Source: Capniomyces stellatus (taxonomy: Eukaryota > Kickxellomycota > Harpellomycetes > Harpellales > Legeriomycetaceae). Taken from it: 64,000 nucleotides of DNA. The stretch's first letter is position 1; every line of letters starts with the position of its first letter. Below, piece by piece: positions 1 to 11,584 of the stretch. The translations under genes and the position numbers were made by a program. The notes beneath the pieces were generated by a model. It was given only the letters and a program-made list of their open reading frames with translations, was not told where the DNA came from and ran no database searches. The stretch lies in NCBI GenBank assembly GCA_001661515.1, contig LUVW01000001.1, positions 1,010,052 to 1,074,051 of the forward strand, given 5' to 3'.

Positions 1-27
1 GAGTGGAAATCAATAGAAACCCACGAC

Positions 28-3000
28 CTAAGCTGAAGTTTGGGTAGATTCGGGCTTCAAGTGGCCCAGCTTCTCATCGAGACTTTGGTACAAGTTGGCT
101 TGCATCTCCAACTATATGATAACAACCAGTTAAAAATGGAAAAAGAAAAAGAAATGTCAACTTGATGAGCAAAATCAAATGATAATAACAGCGACAATAG
201 GAAAGAGAAGAGCTTGGCAATAAATAAAAGCAACAATTGCAAATGTGCGAATAAGTAGATAAATTACCTTTTGCTTTTCAGCTAGCAGTAGCAGTCTTTG
301 TTCTGGATCAAATTTGGAAAAGTAGTAGTTTCCTTGTCCATCAAACTCCAAGATGTAGTTGTGGTATCTCCATAGAGACTGGCGATGCGAGACCGTCAAC
401 ATGGTGATATTTAGCTTAGCTGCATACGAATACATGATTTTTTCAATTTCAATACTAACAGAGCTTGTGCATTCGTCCATAATAGCAAACTTTGGTCGGT
501 GGTAAAACAACCTAGCCATGGCAATCTATAGTACATAAAAACCAACGGCGAATTATCAAATAAAAAGGTGGCTTATCCATTTTACAAAACTAATACCCAA
601 AATAAAGATAAAAATAAAGGCAGAGAGACATTGGTATTGGTATTGGTATTGGTAGTGGTAGTGGTACTTACTCTTTGCTTATCACCACTAGAAAGACAGT
701 CACGCCATTCTTTTTTAGAGTCCCACCCACCCTCCCTATTTACCAGGGTATTGAGCTCGACAACTCTCAAAATACGATCCAAGTCATGGTCGGCAATGCG
801 TTTTTTCTGCATATCCAAGTGTGAGTCTGGGTATATTACCTGATCACGCAAAGTTCCGGCACACATGTATGGTCTTTGCGGAAGATAGAAGATATCTGCA
901 CTGGAAGGTCTATAAAGCGTCCCCCCTTTATTTATTTTCATATGCAGGCCCGCACACCATAGCACAAAAGTTAGTACAAACATGGCATTTTAACGTCGCC
1001 TTATTAGTAAACGTGGAAATACAAACAATCTGCTTACCGTAAACTGGCCACAGTCCACCGAGAATTCGAAACATTGAAGACTTTCCGCAACCATTTGGCC
1101 CAACAACCAACAGATTCATTCCTGGCAAAACAGCAAATGAGAGACTAGCAATAAGCACATCGCCAGTTGGTGAAAGCACTGGAACTTTGTTGAAGGCTAC
1201 ATAGTCGCTTTCAACGGTCACTCCCAACTCGCCCAGCTTGGTTTTCTCTAGATTTCGCGAGGCCTTGACAACAGCGCTTTGGCCCACTGTCTCACCTTCA
1301 GTGATTATCTTGTCCTTGACAAATTTGTTGTTTGAAACATCATCCAAAACAGTCATCAAATCTGAAACACGCTTTGTATACCCTGCCAGTTGGACAATCT
1401 CCTTGTATGAGCAGATCATTCTGCCCAAAGCGTCAGATCCACTCAACAACAAACGCCTGTTTATGACAAAATCCCTTGTTCGTTTGCCCAAAACATCATC
1501 CGGTGTAAACCCAACATCGCGCAAGAATATCAGCTTCCCGCGTTTAATGAGTTCCTTCATCTCTTCCACCGATGGCAGTCTCTCCGCAAAGACTGGTGCT
1601 GCACATGCCACCAACCCAGCTGCTCCCCAGAAATATTTGATCACAAAATCCTCCACCATCCCATAAAATACGTGCAGTCTAAACACCCTGTTGATGTGCT
1701 GAATCAACATTGTATATCGCCGCTCAACAACCCTTCGCTCAAACTCATGCCCTCTATTCAGAGCTATCTCCTCTGCATGCTCAATAATACGCGAGTGCGT
1801 GAAATGCAGCTCACCCTATTTACCATCATATTATATTGTATTATATTGTATTATATTGTATTGTATCGTAGTATACTGTGCTACACCATTCCAACTCTCA
1901 CTGTTTACATATACCTCCCCCTCCCCCAAAAATAAAGTGTACATGCTAATAGCACAAATATTTACCTCAAGTTTCTGCTCCTGGACAACCAAAGCTCCAA
2001 ACGGCGGTGTCAATGTGCGGAGCATTGCTGCAGATAGCTGAATCACCGCGCTGATCCCAAACAACGCCTCCAGTCCAACACGTCTGGCCAAAGCAACATT
2101 GTACACAACACAATCCAAAGTTGGTTTTGCCAAGTTTGAATAAAGCATTGCCAACGAGCTACAGAACTTTTGGACATCAACTACAATCACCTGATCTGCA
2201 TTTTTAATCCGATTGTCAAGGTTTGACAAAGAGTAATACGTGTGATTGCTTAAATACGCCTCGTGGATCTTGGAGCTTAATCTCTTGCGGAATTGTATCG
2301 ACAAAGACTGTTGCAAATACTCCAGCTATTTTTATTAAACATTTCCACAAATCAACATTAATTCCTTGGCCATATCTCTTTCACTCATTACCACCATCCG
2401 CCTCAATTTGCACTTTTGGGTTTATATGATCATAATGATCACAATAGCAATATTATCTATAATAAAAAGTATTACCAGACTGTTTGTAACCGTTGCTGGT
2501 ACTGCCAAAATCATCCACTTTCCAATCCCCTTCATAAAATCTTTAAATCTTAACCGAACCTACATCAGTATTTAAATTCCCAGATTAAACATTTAAATCA
2601 ACCCAATCGGACCCGGTATAATATCTACATCTTTAATAATGCTATAAGCCAACTACCTACCATATTGCTAACAATCTCACCATCCAAGGACGCAACCATG
2701 ACCGAAATTATGGTACGGACAACTAATAGTTGGATTATACCATACCATACCGTTACGTTACATTGTATATTATATTGAAGAGCTTGTTAATCATCTTTGC
2801 AACCAACATTTTTATTATTAAACACCACCACTTGCGTACTATCCAGCAACACCTCCAAAATTGTCTGCATAGGCACATCCAACTAAGCTTGAATATAGCA
2901 TCTACTTACCTAAAAACGTAGAGTGTAAGGCAAGGGTTCCAAACTCTTTTGTCATCACTCCTGGTATGATAATCTTCAACAGTCTTGAAAAGTTTGCCAC

Positions 3001-3477
3001 AAACTCCTTATCCAACTTGGATAGCCAAATTGGGTTCGTCAAAGCACAAAATGTAAAGTTAGTATGTACAGACACTTCTGTGTATAGACAACTTCAATCA
3101 ATACTCCCACACAAACATGTTTTTTTATGTAAAATATGAACTTTGATCCCACTCACCCCGCCCTTAATTTTCTCTTTTGATTCCTTCTTTCCGAGTTCTC
3201 CTTTAGTCTGCATGTCAGAGACTTCCGTTTCGCTTTTTTCTTCCTCTAGGTTGGGCGCTTTCGTTATGCCCACATAGAGCCTGCGTATTTGGCGGATTAG
3301 GATTATTGCAACCATCGTCAGCAACCCGTTTTTTACCCTCTGTTGGTTTTTAACATAGTGCCATATCAACCAATTGATGTTCTTTATCTGACGCTTCTGG
3401 AACCGCTCAATTATGTTTCTACTCCGCACATTAACTGAATCCAAGGCTGTATTAACCAAATCATTTGGTGTATACAT
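28..3477 (-). CDS. Peroxisomal ABC half-transporter, subfamily D (ABCD/Pxa-like)
   Basis: The product is predicted to import long-chain fatty acids or acyl-CoA into peroxisomes as a dimer. The nine exons, read on the minus strand, are 3477-3157, 3015-2910, 2722-2661, 2559-2476, 2325-1966, 1815-1038, 925-672, 525-268 and 111-28. They sum to 2307 nt (768 aa), a normal length for the family, and every junction keeps phase. The membrane domain occupies roughly residues 45-450 and includes the family segment [11 protein letters not shown] near residue 222. The ATPase domain has Walker [10 protein letters not shown] (about 547), Q-loop YLPQRPY, signature CLSSGDKQR (about 650), Walker [10 protein letters not shown] (about 670) and an H-loop VSH. 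The signature has Ser where LSGGE is usual. The acceptor before exon 7 (AAAG) lacks a pyrimidine tract, but phase and homology require it. Which Pxa subunit it is cannot be told. Confidence 0.93.
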
Positions 3478-6400
3478 TCTTATAACAATAATACCTTCCC
3501 AGTTGGAATAATAACAATAGTACGTCTCTTGTCTGCTGTGCTATTTCATAAATCAATTTCAGCCCTATGTTCTGCTTCGGCGCCTTGCTGCTCTCCCCAC
3601 TAGAATCTCGGTAATACTGATGTTTATATCTCCCTTTTGAGTATACAGATTATTTATATAAATGTAAAAGTACAAACAACAATGCTATATTCGCTTTAAA
3701 TGGGTCTAGACGCGCTATCCATCTGATTGTATTGTTACAGAATACGTATGCTGAAATTCACCTGGTGAAATTAAAAATAAGCATCATTAAACCTCTCGGT
3801 CTGAATTACAATTTTATAACACCTAAAGTTTTATAATTTCTCTTTTTTTTTCTTTCTTTTTTTCACCTCTAGCAATTCCAGCCACTTACTCTTTTGAGCA
3901 CACATTCTGCTTATTGTTTACTCAATTTTCATAATCAAATGCCATTTTATCCCTACCAAATTTGAAACACTTTTCCCAATTAATCGCAAAATTTGTAATC
4001 ATGGGGTATCCCAATTAATATTGCTTTTCCATTTTCTGTCAAGTTACTAAGCGAATTCGATTAGCTATTTTCTTGGCCTTGATAACTAGAGATTATCAGC
4101 AATACACTTTGACTCCTAGTTCCACCTTTTCGATTTGCATGTGCTTTTGCAACCCAAAATAGTTATAGAACGCACTTTTAACCGAGTAGAAATGGTATTT
4201 TATTGGCACTTGAACCAATATATAATGCATGGTAACTTGTCAATAAACCAAAAGCCTGCTATATTTGTTTTTTTTATTTAACCAAGAACATCTTTTAATA
4301 AACCCTGCTGCATCTACCACCGGATGCTAGACAATCGATAGTCCATTTTGTTCAGTACACCACTGTGCCATGTTTTTAATGCAAACGCCAAAAAAATAAT
4401 TATTGGATCCAAATTATATGTTTTAAAATACCAACATATTTTGATATTTATACTGTGACAAACTCCCTTTTGGACCGGCAATTAGACTGGACGTTGTTAC
4501 AGCATCTTGTTGCAACGGCTTCAAGTAACTGTTGCACTTATACAGTGCTTCTGTTATGAAAATGCATATACTTTTACTTTTTATTTGGTATAAACAGTTG
4601 GACTATGCAGATATAGTGAGGCCTACCCAGGAGAGTATCTTGTGGTTTCAAAATCTGATATTTATGGTATGATTCGACCGATTGAGTAGATTATAATAGG
4701 GCTAACTCGTCTTTAAGCCTTGATGTACGATTTTATTGATATTCAAATCCGAATTGTTAAGAAAAATAAACTTGTGGTTTTTTTTTATATTATCGAGTTA
4801 GCTTTTTATAAAATGTATACTGCTTTTATTTGTACGATTTTGGTGGTTTTAGGCTGTTGGCCTTAACAACGAATGGGTTGTACCGATTCCTGATTATTTG
4901 TTATTAATCAAACAAACATGATGAGCTTGTCAACTTTACTATTATTTATTATTGTTGAATTCCGACTTTGCTACTGCTTTTTCATTGAAAATAGCATTAC
5001 TTTTATCGTTTTACTAGCTTGTTTTTATATGATTTAGGTTGTAATGATATGATATGATGTTTTTATTTGGGCAAAAACACCATTATTTTAACAATCTATA
5101 ACTATTTTTTTCTTGCAATATATATAATAAGTAAACAGAGACGTTGGTAACTTTAGCAAATTCTCGCTGGTGGAGCGAGTTACGCCCATTCTCGCCCCAA
5201 CCAAATCTTGAAGAAATGTTGCATCGATTTATACACTTTCAAATCCTCTATTAATTGCGAGAAAACTATTTCTTTATACATTTTTAAAGCTTTTGGTAGC
5301 AAGATTTATTTCTGATCACCTCAATGGATAATTATAGCGAATAATGCACATTGAAATGTTCTATTTTTAGAACCAAAAATTCCATGTAATATTGGTTCAA
5401 ATAAATAAAAATAAAAATAAAAAATGAATAAAAAGCAAACAACAAGGCTGGTTTGCCATTAGAGTAATTTATTCAACGTAAAGGCGTGAATCTCGGATAA
5501 AGGCTAGCCTTGCATAAATGGGGAGATAAAGTTGTGCAAGTTATAAACCCAATCAAGGCTGTAATAAACATCCTATTTAGCCCAATGAGAGATGTATGTT
5601 CACCAGGTGCTGTTAGTTGTAATTTCAAGTAATAAGTATAAATCTAAGAGCCCCAAATTCCCCTCACCCTCCTCTACCTGTCCCCCGCCCACATTCCTTC
5701 CACCTATATTATGGCTGTGATATCAGTATTGGCTGTGCTGATAATGAATAAATCTTAGTGATAAATTGTGCAGGTATGTTCAGCACATTTAATATAACTG
5801 TGCTGAATATACTCGGTTGGTAAAACAGCCAATGTTTTTCAAGCAGCCTTAATCAGTTTGTTCCTGATTCCACATGGAAATATTTCCACGCAATTCAGAG
5901 TTGATTTAGAGCGACTTAAAGCGGGTTGGTTATTTTTTTTCTTTTTTTCAACTAATAATGCAGTCAATCAATAATAAACACATTAAAGCAAACGTCAAGC
6001 TAAATATACACAACATAACTGTAGCATAGGCTTTTTATTCGAAAGACAGGTAATCCCAATTAACCACTTGGATATTAACCATAAAATAGTCATTGTTCAA
6101 TGCTTTCCTAACATACTCGATTTAGTTAATTTATTTTGGCTGTTATGTAATCGATGTTACACTATTAGCAACAACAAAAGTTACTATAATTGAGTATCGA
6201 ATACCGAATTTCGCCTCAAATACACTCTTATCTTTTTTTTATTCCAAGAATTCTCAAGTTTATACCCAGTCAAGAGCCAAATCCACCCTACAACCACCGA
6301 GTACTGATTTGACCCATTTGTATCTCAGCTTTTTTTCATCTTTTTATCCACAACCTTTTATTTAAGTTGCACTTTTCTTTTTTTTTTCTTTTTTTTTTAT

Positions 6401-6604
6401 TGACGCACTTTTCTTTGTAACTTTTGCTAATTTTAGAACTTTAGAAAAGCTTGAGGTTTTTAAATTCATAAAATTTAATAAATAAAGAGGGCTATCTCTA
6501 GCATTTTTAAAACAGTACAATTAATACCGCTTTCTACTTTGTAAGCTTCTTTCGTCAACTTGTCAAAAAAAAAGAAACCCACAAAACCTGAAAGATCAAC
6601 GAAA
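3478..6604. other. Gene-free stretch, 3.1 kb
   Basis: This AT-rich DNA lies between the 5' ends of two divergent genes and must hold both promoters. I see no ORF with coding character, no tRNA and no transposon. A short inverted repeat is present at about 5372-5400 (GAACCAA with TTGGTTC). T-tracts at 6233-6241 and 6378-6399 lie in the probable promoter of the downstream membrane protein. Confidence 0.5.
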
Positions 6605-7081
6605 ATGGATTCCATGAGCATCAACTACGTCAAGTACACAATTGACATATATACATTCGCAGACGGTATTTTTAAAGCATTCGAGGCCACCATCGAGCCC
6701 CTGGTAGCTGCTTTGACGTTCCACCTCATTGCCTCGTTTCCTTATCTCTTGGCCTATAACAACGACCCTATGACACAGCAAATAATAAAGTATGTTATCG
6801 AGTTGTTTATTATTATAGTTATCAACAGGATACTTGGTGTTATTGTTAACAAACTGACGCACGGGGGGAAAACAATATTCAATGTAATTTCTGGGCTGTT
6901 CTTCACTGGCTTGGTACTTTTGATGGTGGTAAACATCATTGTGCCTGCATATATCGCCAGGAAACAAAAGCAGTTTATCAACAGCTTTGGAAACCTGGAC
7001 CTTGACGGTAACTTTGACCCCAAAGAAACCCAAGAAATGATCAACCAGTTATTGGGAATCGCAAAGAACGTTATCAATTAG
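6605..7081 (+). CDS. Unknown small membrane protein, three predicted helices
   Basis: This is a single-exon, 158-residue protein beginning at the first ATG (MDSMSINYVK). The frame is open upstream, but there is no earlier ATG. It has three hydrophobic segments: about residues 30-52 (PLVAALTFHLIASFPYLLAY), 61-81 (YVIELFIIIVINRILGVIVN) and 92-117 (ISGLFFTGLVLLMVVNIIVP). A basic turn (IARKQKQF) follows, then a soluble acidic tail containing DLDGNFDPKE, which recalls a calcium-binding loop but does not complete an EF-hand. I do not recognise the family. Codon use matches nearby real genes, with many C-ending codons, and no out-of-frame alternative competes. The 5' leader is A-rich, as in other genes here. 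Confidence 0.7.
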   Translation: MDSMSINYVKYTIDIYTFADGIFKAFEATIEPLVAALTFHLIASFPYLLAYNNDPMTQQIIKYVIELFIIIVINRILGVIVNKLTHGGKTIFNVISGLFFTGLVLLMVVNIIVPAYIARKQKQFINSFGNLDLDGNFDPKETQEMINQLLGIAKNVIN

Positions 7082-7857
7082 GGACCACACTGTTTGTGGC
7101 CTTTATAAATAGCCGCGACTTTAACTTTTGCTTATAGTAGACTTGCAACTTTCCACCTTTCCATTTCTTTTTTCTTTTGTGTTTTGTTTTTTGTTTTTAC
7201 TACTAACTTTTACTCCCTATTTCTACTGACAACGATCTTTCAAATATAAACATTGTTGTTTATTTGCTTGATAATAAACTAGAAAACATAATAAAGCTGT
7301 ACGGCCAAGGCCAAGTTATTTAGATGGATAGAATCGCGAATAACTCTGTTTGTCAAATTTAAAAATCAACAGAGTGGTTCTTTCAGAGGGCTCGTTTAAA
7401 ATAGCTAGTGGTGACGCATTGACTACTATCTTTATTGCTGTTTGATTTATTGTCTCTGATCATTAACTCATAATTTGCTTTCAAGTTAAGTTTCAATACC
7501 GGTTACTAAGTATAGCGTAATCCAACTTTATATATATATAAACCAGATTCTGGTTTTGGCAGCCAGGCGGTCTAACAAATTATTGCCAAAATACCATTTA
7601 AATCTCGCTATTCAATTTGGATAACCTGGTAAATAAAATAAAATACAAAAAAAATAGAGAATAAATAAATCTGAGCTTTTAGTTGGTGACAAAAAAAAAT
7701 AATGCATCGAAAGCATTGATTTACTAAAGAAAATTGAATTCAAAGTTGAAGCGTAAGTGATATAAACACAAACAAGTCATTGCAATACTATTAAAAAAGA
7801 AACAAAAACCAGCACCAGGCCGAAGACAAGTATACCTCTTTCTAATCGAAATCGAGA

Positions 7858-9358
7858 ATGAGCAATACGTTGGACAACCTTTTAGAGTATAGCGATTCAG
7901 ACGATTCCCAAGAAAATGTACGTGTTTTTTTAATTGCATAATGAAATAAGTAGGCGGTATAAATATCCACTACTCGAGTATTTTAGATCCAAAGAAGGGA
8001 CTTGACTTGTAAACTAACCCTGTAACTAATGTTATATTAATCATCCAAGGAATCCAAAGTGGCTGTTCTGAGATTTGGTAAATGCATATTCTGTCAAATT
8101 TAGCCATTACATTTACGTTAATCAAAAGCGAATTGAATAACATTAATCAATCTCAATAAAAAAAATAAAAGTAGGAACGTGTGAGTCCTCGACAAAGCAG
8201 GTGATATCCGACAATTCGTTTAGCTCTGGAGGTGGTGATAATGACAAAAACAAAACAGAACGCCTTGAAGAAAGTACAGCAAGAGGATTACAGTTGGAGG
8301 ATTCAGAAAAGAGCTGTAACGAAGTGTTGATAACCGATGAAAAAAGTAGAGGATCAGAGCCGGAACAGTTTTATCAACTTTTAAACAGTAGCAATGTACA
8401 TAATAACGAAATAAAGAAAATGCTAGACGAGCCTTCAGGAGAATGCGACCCAGCTCTTCAGGTAATTATAATACGAAAGCGCAAACATAATGCTTCTCCA
8501 TAGTCCATTATATACGAAAATAATTGGACAAAACTACCTGGTATATACTGACTATTGATTGCTGAATTAGGCAAAATTTCAACACTGGGAAGAACTTAAA
8601 TCCAAGCGTGTGCATTTTAACGAGCAACTCGCGCAAAACAAGAATTTTAGGAACCCAAATATTTACTCCAAGTTTCTAGATAATTTCGATATCAAGGAGA
8701 TAGGCTCTAACTTTGACTCCAAGCAGTTTAATCCATTTGGATTTCCTAGCTCAATTTATTATGATAAGCTAGAGCAAGACCAGATTAACGAGACACGCAG
8801 AAGAGCAAATATGCAACAGCAAGGAAAAAGGACCAACATTGATTTTGTTAGTCCGGTGCAAAGCAATGAAAATAAAAAAGCAAAGAGCTCAAATGTACAG
8901 ATATCAGATGCTATTGCCAAGGCAGCTGCGATCGCATCGAGCCTATCTAAAAAGTCTCCGACAAACATCCAACCAGCAGGTAATTTTCCTATTCATACAT
9001 TTTATTATTATTATGCTTTTGAGTTGTTTCTTCCTTCTCCCCCTCCACTTTAAAATAAGGATTAAATTCTTTTGAAGAGATTCATAATTGGTATATTACT
9101 TGTGACTTGATTCGTTTATTCTGCAATCTTCCGGCGACATTTTCTAAAATGAGGAGGGAGCTCTTTAGTGAGTAAATAATCTTGCCTTCAGGAATTTAAT
9201 TTATGCAGAGAAAAAAGAAAAATCGGATACTTTAGAATTAACCCATACACAGACACAAAACATACATCTATAACCGAGATTTTTTCTTCTTCTTGATATT
9301 GATGACTGTAGGTCGAGCTAAAAGCAGTAAATGGGATGACAAAAGGGCTGGCCAATAA
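7858..9358 (+). CDS. SAP30BP: SAP30-binding protein / HCNGP-family nuclear protein
   Basis: The product is related to human SAP30BP (HCNGP), a nuclear factor linked to Sin3/SAP30 repression and to splicing. The five exons are 7858-7917, 8050-8077, 8175-8461, 8571-8979 and 9312-9358, giving 831 nt and 276 aa with every phase consistent. The acidic N-terminus (LLEYSDSDDSQEN) matches the start of the family. The HCNGP domain begins near residue 126 and contains HFNEQLAQNKNFRNPNIY, a tract with FNPFGF, and SSIYYDKLEQDQ. The last 15 residues, coded by a 47-nt exon, end in AKSSKWDDKRAGQ and match the conserved KSKWD tail. That match confirms both the last intron and the stop. The second exon is only 28 nt and is supported by phase rather than homology. 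Confidence 0.88.
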
Positions 9359-11113
9359 ATGTACCATGCAAACGAGTATATCCATATTTGCATTACTAAC
9401 TACTTTCCAACTTTGGTACTATAACAAAATAAGTCCCCCAATAGCCTAATACAATACAACATAATACAAAACAATATAATATAGTTTAGTTTATTCCAGT
9501 TTTGTGCGTTTTACTTTCCTTTTAGCGTATTTTAAAGTTTTAGTGTATTATCTATCTTTTACTGTCAATGTATCAACTAATTGGTTGCTGATTGTAATTG
9601 CGATTGAAATATCAAGTTATCTTTCTGATAGCCTTGGGAAGTGGTTTGAAAAGTATGGGATTTAGTGTTTACTGATTTGACAAAATCAATTAAACAGATG
9701 ATTTCGCCAAACTCCACGATTTAAATGATTAACCGATGGAGTCATAACAAGACATTTCATGCTCGATTCAGTCGTGGTTAGATATTGGGCACAATTTTAC
9801 TCGAATGTGATTAATTTTTTTCAACTTAAAGCAGTCAAACTGCAATGATGCTCGCACATACATGTACACGGGGTTTCTAAAGGCTTAATATAGTTGTTAG
9901 TTTGCAAATATTATAATTAAAGATAAAAAAAGTCGATAATATGCTATATTTATATTTTAAGCGGTGATTCAAACAAAAGTAACTAGATCCTTTGCAGCAT
10001 TGTGGTATGAAACATCTTGTTGTTTAAAAGAAAGTTTGAATCAAAACATCAACAGACGGAATGATATGTTTTAGCAATTGTGAGTTCTACTGAGGTCCAG
10101 ACTCAACAACAGCAGCAGCCAGAATGTGTTGCTTTTCTTCTTTGGGCTGATTTCGGTGTTTAATAGCACAAGTTATTAATGGTAAAACCGACAGTTTAAC
10201 TAAGTAAAAGTTATCAGCTATAAAAAAATTCACTTGATACTTGCACGACAAACCGTAAATTAGACTGGTTGGATTGAGCTACAGCATCTACATTAGTTAC
10301 CGATTTGTTCAAAAAAGCAGACCCGAATCATATTAAATAGCGCATTATCTAATACACCGAGATCTATCACAAAGCTATTTAAATTGGGAAGTATAGGGTG
10401 ACCTAAACTATATATAACAACATCCGCTGCTGGTGATATTGATTTTAGGATCTCCTTGAGAAAAAAAACAAGTGGGTTTGGTTGTGTAATGGGGCTTTAT
10501 TTGCTAAATCTATGATATTCAACCACCAAGCTGTAGTAGCGTTTTGGGTTGATTTAGCCTGTTTAAATATGTATACCTAATTTTCTTTCCAAATTGGACC
10601 AAAATAGGACAACATAAGGAGCCTAATTACAAATGATGTAAAGTGCGATGAATTTTTGCTATTTTTGTCTAATGAAGTTAATAGGGTTAGAATTTTTGAG
10701 CACCCCAAAATAAGTTTTTCTTTGCATTGGTATATGCATTTATTTATTTTTAACTTGATTAGTTTTTTATGTGTTAAATTTTTTTTTTGATGATATTTAA
10801 TCTCTTTTTTGATGTTATTTAATCTTTTTTTTTGATGATATTTGATTTGATAGGTTGGTGTTACATTGGAAGAAACTCTTGAAAGCAGGTGAACTCAGCT
10901 TTCGTAAAATCCCCTAAATCTTGCAATAAAAAAAAACGCTAGAGCATCTCTACTATAACCAACTTTATAACAGAGCTTTAAGGAGTGTTCTTTATAAATT
11001 TTATTTTATAATCGAGTTCCTTTTATTTAAAAGAAAGTAAAAGTACATGTTTTTTATTTTTAAATAAGCTAATAAGTGAATTAGATGACTGCAACTAGAA
11101 ACCATTTTTTAGA
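9359..11113. other. Gene-free stretch, 1.75 kb
   Basis: AT-rich spacer between two genes read in the same direction. The only structure seen is a degenerate repeat at 10776-10850, listed separately. No ORF here has coding character. Confidence 0.5.
10776..10850. repeat. Three degenerate copies of a T-rich unit of about 24 bp
   Basis: Three consecutive copies read approximately T(6-9)-GATGATATTTAATC, with GATGTTATTT and GATGATATTTGATT variants. The repeat lies in a non-coding spacer. Confidence 0.6.
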
Positions 11114-11359
11114 ATGAAGGCAATATTCAAATATACACACAGATGCCTGAATCTGCTATTTATTATATATCTTCCATTTCTGATTAATAAAAGCGCAGCG
11201 GAGACATTGTATAAAATCAGATATTGCAATGTTATTGGATCGATTTATTCGGCTGTCAAGGTGGCCTCAATGCTATGCGTACTGTCTTTTTGCGTAAAGT
11301 CGGCAATACTGTGTTTGAAAGAGACGATCAAATCGAGGATAGTTCCGAACTACAATAAG
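11114..11359 (+). CDS. Candidate membrane-anchor exon or small ORF upstream of the P450
   Basis: An ATG-initiated reading frame encodes 82 residues up to a GTATTT donor after VPNYNK, or 90 residues to a stop at 11386 if unspliced. It contains two hydrophobic stretches (LLFIIYLPFLI; VASMLCVLSFCV), followed by a basic segment (KETIKSRIVPNYNK) like the hinge after a P450 anchor. The donor is phase 0, as is the start of the next plausible P450 exon at 11585. However, I could not find the proline-rich linker expected between them. It could equally be an independent small membrane protein or chance. Confidence 0.3.
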
Positions 11360-11584
11360 GTATTTAAATTCAAGTACATTTCGTGAGGAATGCTGTTTGT
11401 TGGTTATTGTTCCCGAAAAAACTAAAGTATAAATTAGCTCCGCGATCTTGATTCATGATCAGGGGCTAGAATTGACAACTTTTTAAGTTACTTGCTGAGC
11501 AAATGGCACTTTGGCTCCCAGTTCAATGCCAAGATGAGCACTAAAGCCAAAATTAATACCGTTAATGATTAATATAAAATTTAG

